This document shows positions 7,794 to 16,563 of a stretch of 64,000 bases of DNA, piece after piece; the stretch's first letter is position 1; the number at the start of each line of letters is the position of its first letter. The stretch spans positions 121,841 through 185,840 of the forward strand of contig NZ_SMBP01000003.1 of NCBI RefSeq assembly GCF_004341945.1. Direction: 5' to 3'. Origin of the DNA: Longicatena caecimuris (GTDB taxonomy: Bacteria > Bacillota_I > Bacilli_A > Erysipelotrichales > Erysipelotrichaceae). The notes beneath the pieces are model-generated. The model worked only from the letters and a program-made list of their open reading frames with translations. It searched no databases and was not told where the DNA came from. The position numbers and the translations under genes are program-made.

Positions 7794-10132
7794 AACATAG
7801 TGCAGAAAACAGCAAGATTGATGCATTGACAAGAACCCTTAATATTGTTGCTGTAAAAAAAGAAATTGCTAAATATGGGAAAGCAGATGCAATTCAGGAT
7901 ACACTGTTTCTATTACATCATCATTTTACGAAAATGGCGTTCACAAGAGTGAAGGAGGATCTTCGCCTGTGTGGTTTTTTGTTACATGCAGCGTTTCCCT
8001 ATCCGACGTGTATCGCACGTGTGGGAAATGCGACCTTCTTTCTTTACCATCCAGGCTATCTTGATAAAGAACAGGTATTATCAAAATTGCAGTATTATGA
8101 GCATTTATTAAATAAGAATCAGATTTATAAAGATATGCAGGTAACTTGCGGAGTGTGTTATACAGACAGCAAAAGCTCCTTTGAAGAAATGTTGGAAAAG
8201 GCAGAAGGATCGATGCGGTATGCAAGGGCACACGATTTGCATCTGTATATTGGTGAAGTAAGTGAACGTTATGAAGATACAAAGCCATATCCTCATGAGA
8301 TAACTCCTTTTAAAATATCGCAAAAGGATGTAGATGCTTTCTTTATTTTTCAGATGTTAGAAATATTATATCAAAATGATACCATGCAGAAAGGCATTGA
8401 TCAGGTGATAGATCATATCTGTGCTTATTTTAAGGTACACCATGTATATATCATGACGCGAGATGATCGAAACCGTGAATTCCATATCTCACATGAACAT
8501 ATTTTAAAAAAGTCTTTAGTGATGAATGATAATTTAAAGAAAATGAGTTCATTTATCGGAGAACGATATCAAGAAGTCTTTGATGAAAATGGGATGATCG
8601 TATGTAATCGCATGGAAGAATTGAAACAATATGATGTTTTTATGGAAGAGCGCCAACGTTTACGTGGTGTCCATTCATTGATGCAACATATGCTGGTGGA
8701 GCATGGTGCTTATATCGGTTATTTGACTTTATTAGACTTAGAAAATGTGCGCATGTGGACATCTCAGCAAATGGCAACCTTTCATTATCTGTCACATATT
8801 CTATCTATGGCATTGCAGCAGGAACGACTAGAAAAAGAAAGTGAAGCCTTATCCCAATACGATCATTTGACGGATGCGTGGAAATTGGATCGCTTTAAAC
8901 AGCAGGTAACTGAGGATCTTCAAGTATATGGGGAAGCAATGGCCTTGTTAACATTGGATATTAAGAACTTTAAAATGATTAATACCGATTATGGATATAC
9001 ATATGGCAATCGCATTCTTGTAGCGATGGCGCAGATTTTACGTCAGATCATGGAATCACATGAAAGCTTTGCACGTATGAATGCGGATATCTTTGTTGTT
9101 TTATTACATTATGAATCACAAGCTGAGCTACAACAGCGAATTGAGGATATTATCCGGCGCATGGAACGTATGGCGGATACACAAAATTTGGCTTTTCCGA
9201 TTATTTGCATGATTGGCGTCTATATGATCAAGGAGAAAAACATGCCATTGCCAAGCATGATTGATCATGCGAACAGTGCACGAAAAAAAATAAAGATGTA
9301 TCATAAGAGCAGTTATGCCTTCTTTGACGATGCAGACGAAGCAAGTCATCGCAAGGAACATCATTTCATTCAAGACATTATTGCGGCTTTTCACAACAAT
9401 GAATTTATTGTGTATTATCAGCCAAAGGTGCACATTCCAACACGTCGCTGTTATGGCTTAGAGGCTTTGATACGCTGGAAACGCGGTAATGAAATTATTG
9501 GTCCAGATACATTCATATCGCTTTTTGAAAAACATGGGTATATTGACGAATTAGATATGTTTGTATTAAAACAGGCCTGCATGCAAATCAATACATGGAT
9601 CGATGCAGGTATTGAGCCTTTGTCCATTGCCGTCAATATATCAGGGGTTCATTTGCGTGATCCTGATATCGTTAATAAAATTGTCAATGTTTGTCAATAT
9701 TTTGATATTCCCCGTAACTTGATTGAATTAGAAATAACAGAAAGTGTCATGCTGGAGGATATCGATGATGTCATGAAAAAAGCCATTGCGTTAAAACAGG
9801 CAGGTTTTAAATTGTCTATGGATGATTTCGGTACCGGTTTTTCGTCTTTAAGCATTTTGAAAAAGCTGCCGGTGGATATCATTAAGCTAGATCGAGAGTT
9901 TTTCCAAAAGGTAATGGATCAGCGGGAAAAAATTATTATTTCCAATGTGATCCATATGGCCCAACAGTTAAATATCAATGTCATCAGCGAAGGCATTGAA
10001 ACGATTGAACATATTCGCTTCTTACAAGAAATCGGTTGTGAGGAAGCACAAGGCTTTTATTTCTCAAAACCGTTACCAATGGAAGAATTGGATAACATTT
10101 TGTGGACACCGTTTGAAATGGAGGAGTTGTGA
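7790..10132 (+). CDS. GAF / degenerate GGDEF / EAL c-di-GMP phosphodiesterase
   Basis: A soluble 780-residue protein. Residues about 1-165 look like a worn GGDEF domain (RVGNATF where RxGGDEF should be). About 185-345 resemble a GAF sensor. About 355-510 are a second GGDEF fold whose signature is MNADIF, so it should not make c-di-GMP but may bind GTP. The C-terminal EAL domain (about 515-770) looks active: GLEALIRW near 555, VNIS, LEITES, DDFGTGFSS near 677, IKLDR, SEGIE and QGFYFSKP are all present. It should hydrolyse c-di-GMP. It sits between two CheW-like genes, so it is probably tied to the chemosensory array. Confidence 0.9.
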   Translation: MKHSAENSKIDALTRTLNIVAVKKEIAKYGKADAIQDTLFLLHHHFTKMAFTRVKEDLRLCGFLLHAAFPYPTCIARVGNATFFLYHPGYLDKEQVLSKLQYYEHLLNKNQIYKDMQVTCGVCYTDSKSSFEEMLEKAEGSMRYARAHDLHLYIGEVSERYEDTKPYPHEITPFKISQKDVDAFFIFQMLEILYQNDTMQKGIDQVIDHICAYFKVHHVYIMTRDDRNREFHISHEHILKKSLVMNDNLKKMSSFIGERYQEVFDENGMIVCNRMEELKQYDVFMEERQRLRGVHSLMQHMLVEHGAYIGYLTLLDLENVRMWTSQQMATFHYLSHILSMALQQERLEKESEALSQYDHLTDAWKLDRFKQQVTEDLQVYGEAMALLTLDIKNFKMINTDYGYTYGNRILVAMAQILRQIMESHESFARMNADIFVVLLHYESQAELQQRIEDIIRRMERMADTQNLAFPIICMIGVYMIKEKNMPLPSMIDHANSARKKIKMYHKSSYAFFDDADEASHRKEHHFIQDIIAAFHNNEFIVYYQPKVHIPTRRCYGLEALIRWKRGNEIIGPDTFISLFEKHGYIDELDMFVLKQACMQINTWIDAGIEPLSIAVNISGVHLRDPDIVNKIVNVCQYFDIPRNLIELEITESVMLEDIDDVMKKAIALKQAGFKLSMDDFGTGFSSLSILKKLPVDIIKLDREFFQKVMDQREKIIISNVIHMAQQLNINVISEGIETIEHIRFLQEIGCEEAQGFYFSKPLPMEELDNILWTPFEMEEL

Positions 10133-10133
10133 T

Positions 10134-10541
10134 ATGGGCACCTATTTACATTTTTCCTGTGCTTCTCATGAATATGCGATTTCTCAAGAATATGTGTATA
10201 AAATTGTTGCGTCAAATCATCAGACATTCCCCATACCGTTGGCCAAACGTTATAGTCAACAAATCTTATATGAAGATGGTGCCTGGTATGCACTTCTGGA
10301 TATTGAAACATTATTTTTCCATACGGAAACAAAGGCAACATATTATATGATCATGAATAATTCTACGATTGCCCTGATGGTTGATACATTATTGGAACCA
10401 ATGGAGCTAGCGGATACTTGTTGGCAGCCTTCAACAACACTGAAGGATACTTGGGCATATAAAAAGGAAAAAGAGATTTATTTGATTGAAGATATACTAT
10501 TACAAAAGAGGATGAGTTGTTATGATTCAGATGACGGATAA
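10134..10541 (+). CDS. Divergent CheW-like protein 2
   Basis: 135 residues starting at ATG 10134, behind a GGAGGAG site at the end of the EAL gene. It opens with MGTYLHFSCASHEYAISQEY, the CheW start pattern of a strand followed by a pocket strand, and has WYALLDIETLF where CheW has its VIDL element. It overlaps cheR by 20 bases. I read it as a second CheW variant, possibly serving a different receptor or recruiting CheR or the EAL protein. Alignment-level proof is lacking. Confidence 0.55.
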   Translation: MGTYLHFSCASHEYAISQEYVYKIVASNHQTFPIPLAKRYSQQILYEDGAWYALLDIETLFFHTETKATYYMIMNNSTIALMVDTLLEPMELADTCWQPSTTLKDTWAYKKEKEIYLIEDILLQKRMSCYDSDDG

Positions 10542-11322
10542 AGAATTTGAAAATTTCTGCCGTGTAATGCAGGAGAACTATGGAATTGATCTTAAGAAGA
10601 AACGTGTATTAATAGAATATCGCATGATAGCAGAAGTAAAAAAGCGCGGTATGCATTCATTTCAAGAATTTTTAGATGCAATGGTCAAGGATAAAAGCAA
10701 AGAATTGCAATATACGATGATCAATCAGCTGACGACGAATTATACGTATTTCTGTCGGGAGATGGCGCATTATCACTATATTGAAACAGATGTTTTGCCC
10801 AATTTGGATAAAGATCTTAATGAGTTACGCATTTTAGTGGCGGGGTGTTCCAGTGGGCAAGAATGTTATACCTTATTGATGATGCTAGAAGAATATCGCT
10901 TGTTGCATGTATTGCCTTCAATTGCGATGGTTGGTTGTGATATTAACAATGCGGTATTACAAGAAGCAAGAAATGCTACTTACCCTATCAGGGCATTAAA
11001 AGAAATACCGGAAAGCTGGCAAAAACGTTATTTGCATATGGATGAAAACAATGAAAACTTCACGATATCGCCGAAATTGCAGGCGCAGGTGAGTTTTCAA
11101 TTCCATAATGTCTTAGAACCTTTTCACACAGTGAAATATCAGATGATCATGTGTCGAAATGTCATGATTTATTTTGATGAGGCAGCTAGACGGCAGACAG
11201 TAAGAAATTTATGCAAGAATTTGGCAGTGCATGGATACCTTGTGTTAGGGCATGCGGAAGTTTTGATGGAGATACCTCAGGATATGGAATATTGTGGGCA
11301 TTCCATTTATCGAAAAGTGTAA
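10522..11322 (+). CDS. cheR: CheR chemoreceptor glutamate methyltransferase
   Basis: 266 residues, the normal CheR length. The N-terminal helical domain is followed by LTTNYTYFCRE (CheR LTTNxTxFFRE), the SAM-binding loop CSSGQECYTLLM, the acidic strand VGCDINNAVL, and CRNVMIYFDE (CheR xCRNVxIYF). It transfers methyl groups from SAM to receptor glutamates for adaptation. No CheB methylesterase is encoded in this operon, which is unusual; demethylation must come from elsewhere or be replaced by CheD/CheC activity. Translational overlap with the CheW-like gene supports coupling. Confidence 0.93.
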   Translation: MIQMTDKEFENFCRVMQENYGIDLKKKRVLIEYRMIAEVKKRGMHSFQEFLDAMVKDKSKELQYTMINQLTTNYTYFCREMAHYHYIETDVLPNLDKDLNELRILVAGCSSGQECYTLLMMLEEYRLLHVLPSIAMVGCDINNAVLQEARNATYPIRALKEIPESWQKRYLHMDENNENFTISPKLQAQVSFQFHNVLEPFHTVKYQMIMCRNVMIYFDEAARRQTVRNLCKNLAVHGYLVLGHAEVLMEIPQDMEYCGHSIYRKV

Positions 11323-11351
11323 ATACTTTGCATAAGAAAAGGGGTGAGAAA

Positions 11352-11954
11352 GTGGAAAACAACAGTTATCTTTTAGAAACTTTGAAAGAGTTTGGAAATA
11401 TCAGCGGTGGTAATGCCGCAGCATCTCTTGCCTTGCTGATGGATACACAGGTATATTTATCAGTTAGCAAAGTGGATAAAATGACACAATTGGATTTAAA
11501 AACAAATGATCTAAGAGTGGAAGAACATATGATCAGTATTCTATTGCCATTTGACGGTGATATGGAAGGAATGTTGTTGTTTTTACTCAATCAGACCTTT
11601 GCCCAAACCTATTTAAAAAAGGTGATGCAACGGGATGTGTGTGCATATCAACTCCAAGAACAGGAATTAAAAATGTTAGAGGAAACAGCTAGCATTATGG
11701 CGAGTGCGTTTATGGAAGGAATTGCCTCGTATTTAAAATATGCTATCCGCATTCAGCAGCCAAGCATTACCATGGATATGAAGGGCTCCATCTTGAATGA
11801 AGTCTTAACAATGGCCGTACAGGATCAACATCAGGCGCTTCGCATTTCCCGAAGTTTCTGGGTGTCATCCTGTGAAACACCTAATGAGCTGATTTTTCTT
11901 GTTAAGGGAAACAGTGTTGATAAGCTATGCGCATCATTGGAGGTGAGTAGATGA
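11352..11954 (+). CDS. CheC-like protein with one degenerate active site
   Basis: 200 residues from a GTG at 11352, chosen because AGGGGTG lies at the right distance. CheC phosphatases carry two sites of form ExxNI...GNA. The first is kept here as EFGNISGGNA near residue 13. The second reads ETASIMASAF near 115, so its key Asn is Ser. The protein should bind or dephosphorylate CheY-P poorly at that site. It overlaps the next gene, a CheD with altered catalytic residues, by four bases. The pair duplicates the intact CheC-CheD pair 3 kb downstream. Confidence 0.8.
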   Translation: MENNSYLLETLKEFGNISGGNAAASLALLMDTQVYLSVSKVDKMTQLDLKTNDLRVEEHMISILLPFDGDMEGMLLFLLNQTFAQTYLKKVMQRDVCAYQLQEQELKMLEETASIMASAFMEGIASYLKYAIRIQQPSITMDMKGSILNEVLTMAVQDQHQALRISRSFWVSSCETPNELIFLVKGNSVDKLCASLEVSR

Positions 11955-12421
11955 AAGAAATCTTGGCAAAAGCCGGAGAAATCGTAGTTGGTGATCGTAA
12001 TAGTATCATCACTGCTAAAGCACTTGGCTCTTCTTTAGGTATTTGCCTATATGATTCCTATGACCGTTGTGGCGGTTTTGTAGAATGTCTGTTACCTAAA
12101 TGCACAAAGGATGAGCGTAGTTGTTATGTGGATGTCGGTATCCAGCAGCTATATGATCAAGTGACATCTATTTCTGAAAGTCACCAGCCTTTGATTGCGA
12201 AACTGATAGGGGGAGCAAGCTTGTTTCAGGGAAAGAATCAACAGCATGAAGATGATATCGGTCATCGAAACATCAAAATGGCCTATGATGTACTGATGCA
12301 GCTGCATATACCTGTTGTGGCTGCGGATGTCGGGGATACCTTTGGAAGAACATTGCACTTTCATTTAGATGATGGAAGTGTGTATATTGAGACAAAACGA
12401 GATTTTATATATCATATCTAG
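11951..12421 (+). CDS. CheD-like protein lacking the catalytic Cys and His
   Basis: 156 residues with the CheD fold. In active CheD the TxxLGSCV loop supplies the catalytic Cys and MxHxxLP the His. Here these read ALGSSLGICLYD and GFVECLLP, so Cys became Ser and His became Glu. The C-terminal half (IGGASLFQG, IGHRNI, DVGDTFGRTLHF) is well conserved and is the part that meets CheC. It is most likely a binding or regulatory CheD without deamidase activity. It overlaps the degenerate CheC gene, so the two are probably a matched pair. Confidence 0.85.
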   Translation: MKEILAKAGEIVVGDRNSIITAKALGSSLGICLYDSYDRCGGFVECLLPKCTKDERSCYVDVGIQQLYDQVTSISESHQPLIAKLIGGASLFQGKNQQHEDDIGHRNIKMAYDVLMQLHIPVVAADVGDTFGRTLHFHLDDGSVYIETKRDFIYHI

Positions 12422-12432
12422 GAGGATGACAA

Positions 12433-14112
12433 ATGCAAAAGTTAAGAAGTATGAAAATATCAAAACAACTGATTCTGACATTTGGTATCACTGTAATCAT
12501 GTTTTTGAGTATTATTGTTACAGCTTTATATAGTGCGGCAACGATTTCCGATAATTATACAGATTTTTATGAAAAATCATTTGAAGTGGTAAAGGCAAGT
12601 ATGTCTACCCGCATTAAGAATATGGAAATGGTGCTTGCCGTAACCAAATCTTTGACATATCACGACAAAGAAGAACAGGCCGCATTAAAGAAAGAAATTA
12701 TGGAAAGTGTTGCGGTTGTTGAAGAAAATTTAGGGCAGATGGACATGATGGATGATGCCTTAGTTTCGGATGCAGAAGTCAGTAAGTTAACATCGGCATT
12801 AAATGAATTAAAAAATAATCGAGATAAGGTTTTAGATTTAATTGAACAGGAAAAATATGATGAAGCATCAAAGCTTTATCAGAATAAATATGAAGCTAGT
12901 TCCATAAAAATGCGAAATGAATTATCAAGTTTAGAGGCGAAAGTGAAAAAAGATGCTGCTCAAGCCTATAGTGATGGAAAATCAACCATTTCGAGAATGA
13001 TGATCTTTATCGCTCTTACTTCAGTTATCATGGTGATCTTCCTTATTGCCATGTGGATTTGGGTATACCGTAATATCTCCCATCCAATCATTGAAATAAA
13101 GAAAGCAGCACGCGAATTATCAGAAGGCAATTTAAGAACAGAGATACAATATGAAAGTGGAAATGAACTTGGCGAATTGGCTGACAGCATGCGAGAAACA
13201 GTGAAAACTTTATCGTATTATAGTGATGAGATTGCCAAAAGTATGCGAATGCTGGGCAATGGCAAATTAAATTATCGCAGTAATGTTAAATTCAAAGGGA
13301 ACTTTATTGAACTTGGTACGGCTTTGGATGAGATATCAGAGCTGTTAAGCAATGCCATTATGAAAATCAGCACCAGTGCTGAATTAGTATCTGGGGGTGC
13401 TCAGCAAGTATCGAATGGGGCACAAATTCTTTCTCAAGGAGCCAGTGATCAAGCAGGCTCTATTCAGGAATTGGCTGCCAATATCAATGAATTATCACAA
13501 AGTGTAAAAAGCAATGCTGATGATGCTATCGTTGTTAGTGAATATGCGAATAATTTGAAGAATCAGATCATGGAAAGTCATGAACAAATGGAAAATATGT
13601 TAAAGGCAAATCATGAAATTAATGAAAATTCCAGCAATATCACAATGATCGTAAAAGAAATTGAAGATATTGCATTCCAAACCAATTTATTAGCTTTAAA
13701 TGCTGCGGTTGAGGCTGCCAGAGCAGGAGAAGCAGGGAAAGGTTTCTCAGTGGTTGCGGCAGAAATTCGTAATCTTTCAGCGAAAACAACAGAAGCTAGT
13801 AAGTTGACCAGTGAATTGATTCGTAAGACAAGTCTATCGATCGAAAGCGGTAGTAAAATGATGGATAAAACATCTATAACATTACAAAATGTCGTAGAAA
13901 ATGCACAACAAGTAACGGCTAATGTCGAGCGTATCAGTGATGTCAGCGTGCAACAATCAAAGGCGATTAGCCAAGTACGTCAAAGTATTGAACAAATATC
14001 TGAAATCGTTCAAGGCAATTCAGCTACATCAGAAGAAAGTGCAGCAGCCAGTGAAGAATTGGCAGCGCAGGCACAGGTGCTTCGTGAATTAGTTAATGAT
14101 TTTGAAATATAA
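12433..14112 (+). CDS. Methyl-accepting chemotaxis protein
   Basis: 559 residues in the inner membrane. TM1 is about 13-35, a mostly helical extracellular domain of about 150 residues resembling the four-helix-bundle sensor follows, TM2 is about 187-209, then HAMP (about 210-265). The cytoplasmic signalling coiled coil has the canonical tip [20 protein letters not shown] near 408-427. No C-terminal CheR-tethering pentapeptide is seen. It is the only receptor in this operon and probably its dedicated input. The ligand is unknown; many Gln/Glu pairs are available for methylation. Confidence 0.95.
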   Translation: MQKLRSMKISKQLILTFGITVIMFLSIIVTALYSAATISDNYTDFYEKSFEVVKASMSTRIKNMEMVLAVTKSLTYHDKEEQAALKKEIMESVAVVEENLGQMDMMDDALVSDAEVSKLTSALNELKNNRDKVLDLIEQEKYDEASKLYQNKYEASSIKMRNELSSLEAKVKKDAAQAYSDGKSTISRMMIFIALTSVIMVIFLIAMWIWVYRNISHPIIEIKKAARELSEGNLRTEIQYESGNELGELADSMRETVKTLSYYSDEIAKSMRMLGNGKLNYRSNVKFKGNFIELGTALDEISELLSNAIMKISTSAELVSGGAQQVSNGAQILSQGASDQAGSIQELAANINELSQSVKSNADDAIVVSEYANNLKNQIMESHEQMENMLKANHEINENSSNITMIVKEIEDIAFQTNLLALNAAVEAARAGEAGKGFSVVAAEIRNLSAKTTEASKLTSELIRKTSLSIESGSKMMDKTSITLQNVVENAQQVTANVERISDVSVQQSKAISQVRQSIEQISEIVQGNSATSEESAAASEELAAQAQVLRELVNDFEI

Positions 14113-14140
14113 GAATATGGATAAGGAAGGTAGAAAATTT

Positions 14141-14518
14141 ATGACAAAAAGAATACTTATTGTAGATGATGCTATATTTATGCGAACCATGTTGAAAAAC
14201 ATCCTTACGAAGGATACGGCTTATACCTATGATATCGTAGAAGCCAAAGATGGTGTAGAGGCAATAACTTTTATTGATGAACAGGAGTTTGATTTGGTAT
14301 TAATGGATATTACGATGCCCAATATGGGAGGTATCGAAGCATTAAAAATAATAAAAGAAAAAAAGGCGAAATTACCGGTTGTCATGTGTTCGGCTATGGC
14401 TCAGGAAGCTATGGTAGTGGAAGCTATCCGTATTGGCGCTATCAGCTTTATCGTTAAGCCTTTTAATGCAAATGATGTTATTGAAGTTGTGCATAAGATC
14501 GTGCAGGAAGCTGTGTGA
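14141..14518 (+). CDS. cheY: CheY-like response regulator
   Basis: A 125-residue stand-alone receiver domain. The acidic pair DD is at residues 9-10, the phosphoacceptor Asp near 56 (LVLMDITMPNMGG), the switch Ser in VMCSAMAQ and the Lys in VKPF. ATG 14141 is preceded by AAGGAAGG. It lies between the MCP and the intact CheC gene, so it is probably phosphorylated by the operon's CheA and dephosphorylated by that CheC. With no flagellar switch genes nearby, its target is unknown. Confidence 0.92.
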   Translation: MTKRILIVDDAIFMRTMLKNILTKDTAYTYDIVEAKDGVEAITFIDEQEFDLVLMDITMPNMGGIEALKIIKEKKAKLPVVMCSAMAQEAMVVEAIRIGAISFIVKPFNANDVIEVVHKIVQEAV

Positions 14519-14524
14519 TGATGT

Positions 14525-15142
14525 ATGCTGAAAAATTATTCAGATCTTAATGCCCCGGCACGCGATGCCTTGCAAGAAATTGGTAATATCGGAACAGGAA
14601 ACGCATTAACCGCGTTATCGTCTATGATTCATCAGACAATTCATTTACAAACACCTGCTGTACGTATTGTTCCTTATCAGGATGCTCAGGAATTATTAGG
14701 TGGCGCACAGACGGTAAAGGTAGGCATTTTAATTGAAACAAGTGGCGATATGAATGGAATCTTTATGTTTTTGTTAAATGAGACATTCACCCGTCAATTA
14801 TTAGAAGGTGTATTAGGTAAAAGTACGATTGATCTTCGTGAACCTGATGAAATGTCACAAAGTGCTATTTGTGAAATTGGTAATATCATGTGCTGTTCTT
14901 ATATAAATGCCATTGCTTCTATGACAGGCATGCAGATACATGTATCGGTTCCATCCTCATGCACAGACATGGCAGGCTCCTTGCTAAGTGTACCAATGAT
15001 ACATTTTGCACAAATGGGCGATGAGCTATTGTTTATTGAAAATTGTTTCCGTATTAATGCATGTGATTTTGTCAGTCATGTATTATTTCTACCAGAGCTT
15101 TCCTCTATTGAACACTTGTTGGAAAGATTGGGAGTTTCCTAA
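14525..15142 (+). CDS. cheC: CheC phosphatase with both active sites intact
   Basis: 205 residues. Both CheC/FliY-type phosphatase motifs are kept: EIGNIGTGNALTALS near residue 19 and EIGNIMCCSYINAI near 117. It should dephosphorylate CheY-P and bind CheD, linking adaptation to signal level as in Bacillus. Its stop overlaps the start of cheD by one base (TAATG), the classic cheC-cheD coupling. It contrasts with the degenerate CheC at 11.4 kb. Confidence 0.92.
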   Translation: MLKNYSDLNAPARDALQEIGNIGTGNALTALSSMIHQTIHLQTPAVRIVPYQDAQELLGGAQTVKVGILIETSGDMNGIFMFLLNETFTRQLLEGVLGKSTIDLREPDEMSQSAICEIGNIMCCSYINAIASMTGMQIHVSVPSSCTDMAGSLLSVPMIHFAQMGDELLFIENCFRINACDFVSHVLFLPELSSIEHLLERLGVS

Positions 15143-15615
15143 TGCAAAAGAAGGTCATAGGAATTGGCGCTGCAGCAATAGGCAAAGAAGATGATGTTTT
15201 AATTTCCTATGCACTTGGTTCCTGTGTGGGTATTTGCTTATATGATCCTGTCGCCAAAATCGGTGGTATGGTTCATATCTTGTTGCCGGATAGCAAGTTA
15301 ATACCTGATAAGCCAGATGTTTATCGTTATGCGGATACAGGGATTACAGCTTTATGTACAAAGATGCAGATAAAAGGGGCAGTGCGATCACGCATGTATG
15401 CGAAAGTTGCAGGAGGAGCATGTATGTTCGCCAGTGAAATCAGTACGAATATTGGCAAACGCAATGTGAATGCGGTTCGCCAGATCTTACAAAAATTAGC
15501 AATCCCTATCAAAGGGGAAGATGTCGAAAAAAACTATGGTCGCTCTATCTGGTTTTATTGTAGTGATGGCCTTGTCAAAGTGAAGTCCGCAAGAAATATC
15601 AATATAGAAATATAA
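15142..15615 (+). CDS. cheD: CheD receptor glutamine deamidase with catalytic residues intact
   Basis: 157 residues. ALGSCVGICLYDP keeps the catalytic Cys and GGMVHILLP keeps the His. The conserved C-terminal region VAGGACMFA, IGKRNVNAV and NYGRSIWFYC is present. It should deamidate receptor glutamines and be held by CheC. It is translationally coupled to the preceding cheC. It is about as long as the degenerate CheD at 12 kb and clearly paralogous to it. Confidence 0.94.
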   Translation: MQKKVIGIGAAAIGKEDDVLISYALGSCVGICLYDPVAKIGGMVHILLPDSKLIPDKPDVYRYADTGITALCTKMQIKGAVRSRMYAKVAGGACMFASEISTNIGKRNVNAVRQILQKLAIPIKGEDVEKNYGRSIWFYCSDGLVKVKSARNINIEI

Positions 15616-15627
15616 GGAGAAACGCGT

Positions 15628-16563
15628 ATGGAAAAGAATGGGAAGATTCTGGTAGTTGATGACAGTATCATGATCACCAGTCAGGTGGAACGGATTTTAA
15701 AATCGGAAACAATGGAATTAAAAATTGCCCATGATGGGAAACAGGCGATGCAAACAGTCATGGATTTTCAACCCGATCTCATTTTACTGGATGTAGAATT
15801 ACCGGATACAAATGGCTTCACGCTATATGAAGAGATTCAAAAAAGAGCACCTCAAAATACCAAAATTATCTTCTTAACATCCCGTGATGATCATGATGCG
15901 GTATTGACAGGTATGACCCTTGGGGCAAGCGATTATATCAAAAAACCATTTGATGCCGACGAGCTACTGATTCGCATTATGTCGCAGTTGCGTACGAAAC
16001 ATAAAGAAGATGAGTTACAGAAAATGGAAGAGAAGGCGAGTGTATTGCATAATTTGGCATTTCGCGATGCATTAACCGGATTATTAAATCGCAATTATGT
16101 CGATCAAAAATTAAAGAATACATTGGATATCAATATACCGATGATGTTAATCATTGCCGATATTGATGATTTTAAATATGTAAATGATTATTTCGGTCAT
16201 GAAATCGGCGATATGGTTTTAATTGGTATTGCCAGTACGCTTGCTGCAACAGCTGCGAAATGGGAAGTGATACGCTGGGGCGGTGAAGAATTCCTCATCG
16301 TGTTTAAAGGTGTAACGCAACAAGACTGTACAGAGGTGGCGGAACAGATCCGTTATGCTGTAGAACATCTTCCTTTTCATAGTAATGGAGAAGATTTTCA
16401 CTGTACGCTCACACAAGGCATCACCTGTTATGATCATGCATTGACCTTCTCAGAAAACGTTGAGATGGCAGATAAAGCTTTATATTATGGAAAACGTCAT
16501 GGAAAAAATTGTTTTATCTGTTATGAGCATATGAAAGATCTGAAGGCAGGCGAAGTATTATGA
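15628..16563 (+). CDS. REC-GGDEF response regulator (diguanylate cyclase)
   Basis: 311 residues: an N-terminal receiver domain (phosphoacceptor Asp near 55 in LILLDVELPD, FLTSRDD, KKPF) and a C-terminal GGDEF domain with an intact RWGGEEF near 215. It should make c-di-GMP from GTP when phosphorylated, the PleD/WspR design. The inhibitory RxxD site is not present; AAKW stands in that place. It overlaps cheA by four bases (ATGA), so CheA is its likely kinase, giving the chemosensory system a c-di-GMP output. Confidence 0.93.
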   Translation: MEKNGKILVVDDSIMITSQVERILKSETMELKIAHDGKQAMQTVMDFQPDLILLDVELPDTNGFTLYEEIQKRAPQNTKIIFLTSRDDHDAVLTGMTLGASDYIKKPFDADELLIRIMSQLRTKHKEDELQKMEEKASVLHNLAFRDALTGLLNRNYVDQKLKNTLDINIPMMLIIADIDDFKYVNDYFGHEIGDMVLIGIASTLAATAAKWEVIRWGGEEFLIVFKGVTQQDCTEVAEQIRYAVEHLPFHSNGEDFHCTLTQGITCYDHALTFSENVEMADKALYYGKRHGKNCFICYEHMKDLKAGEVL

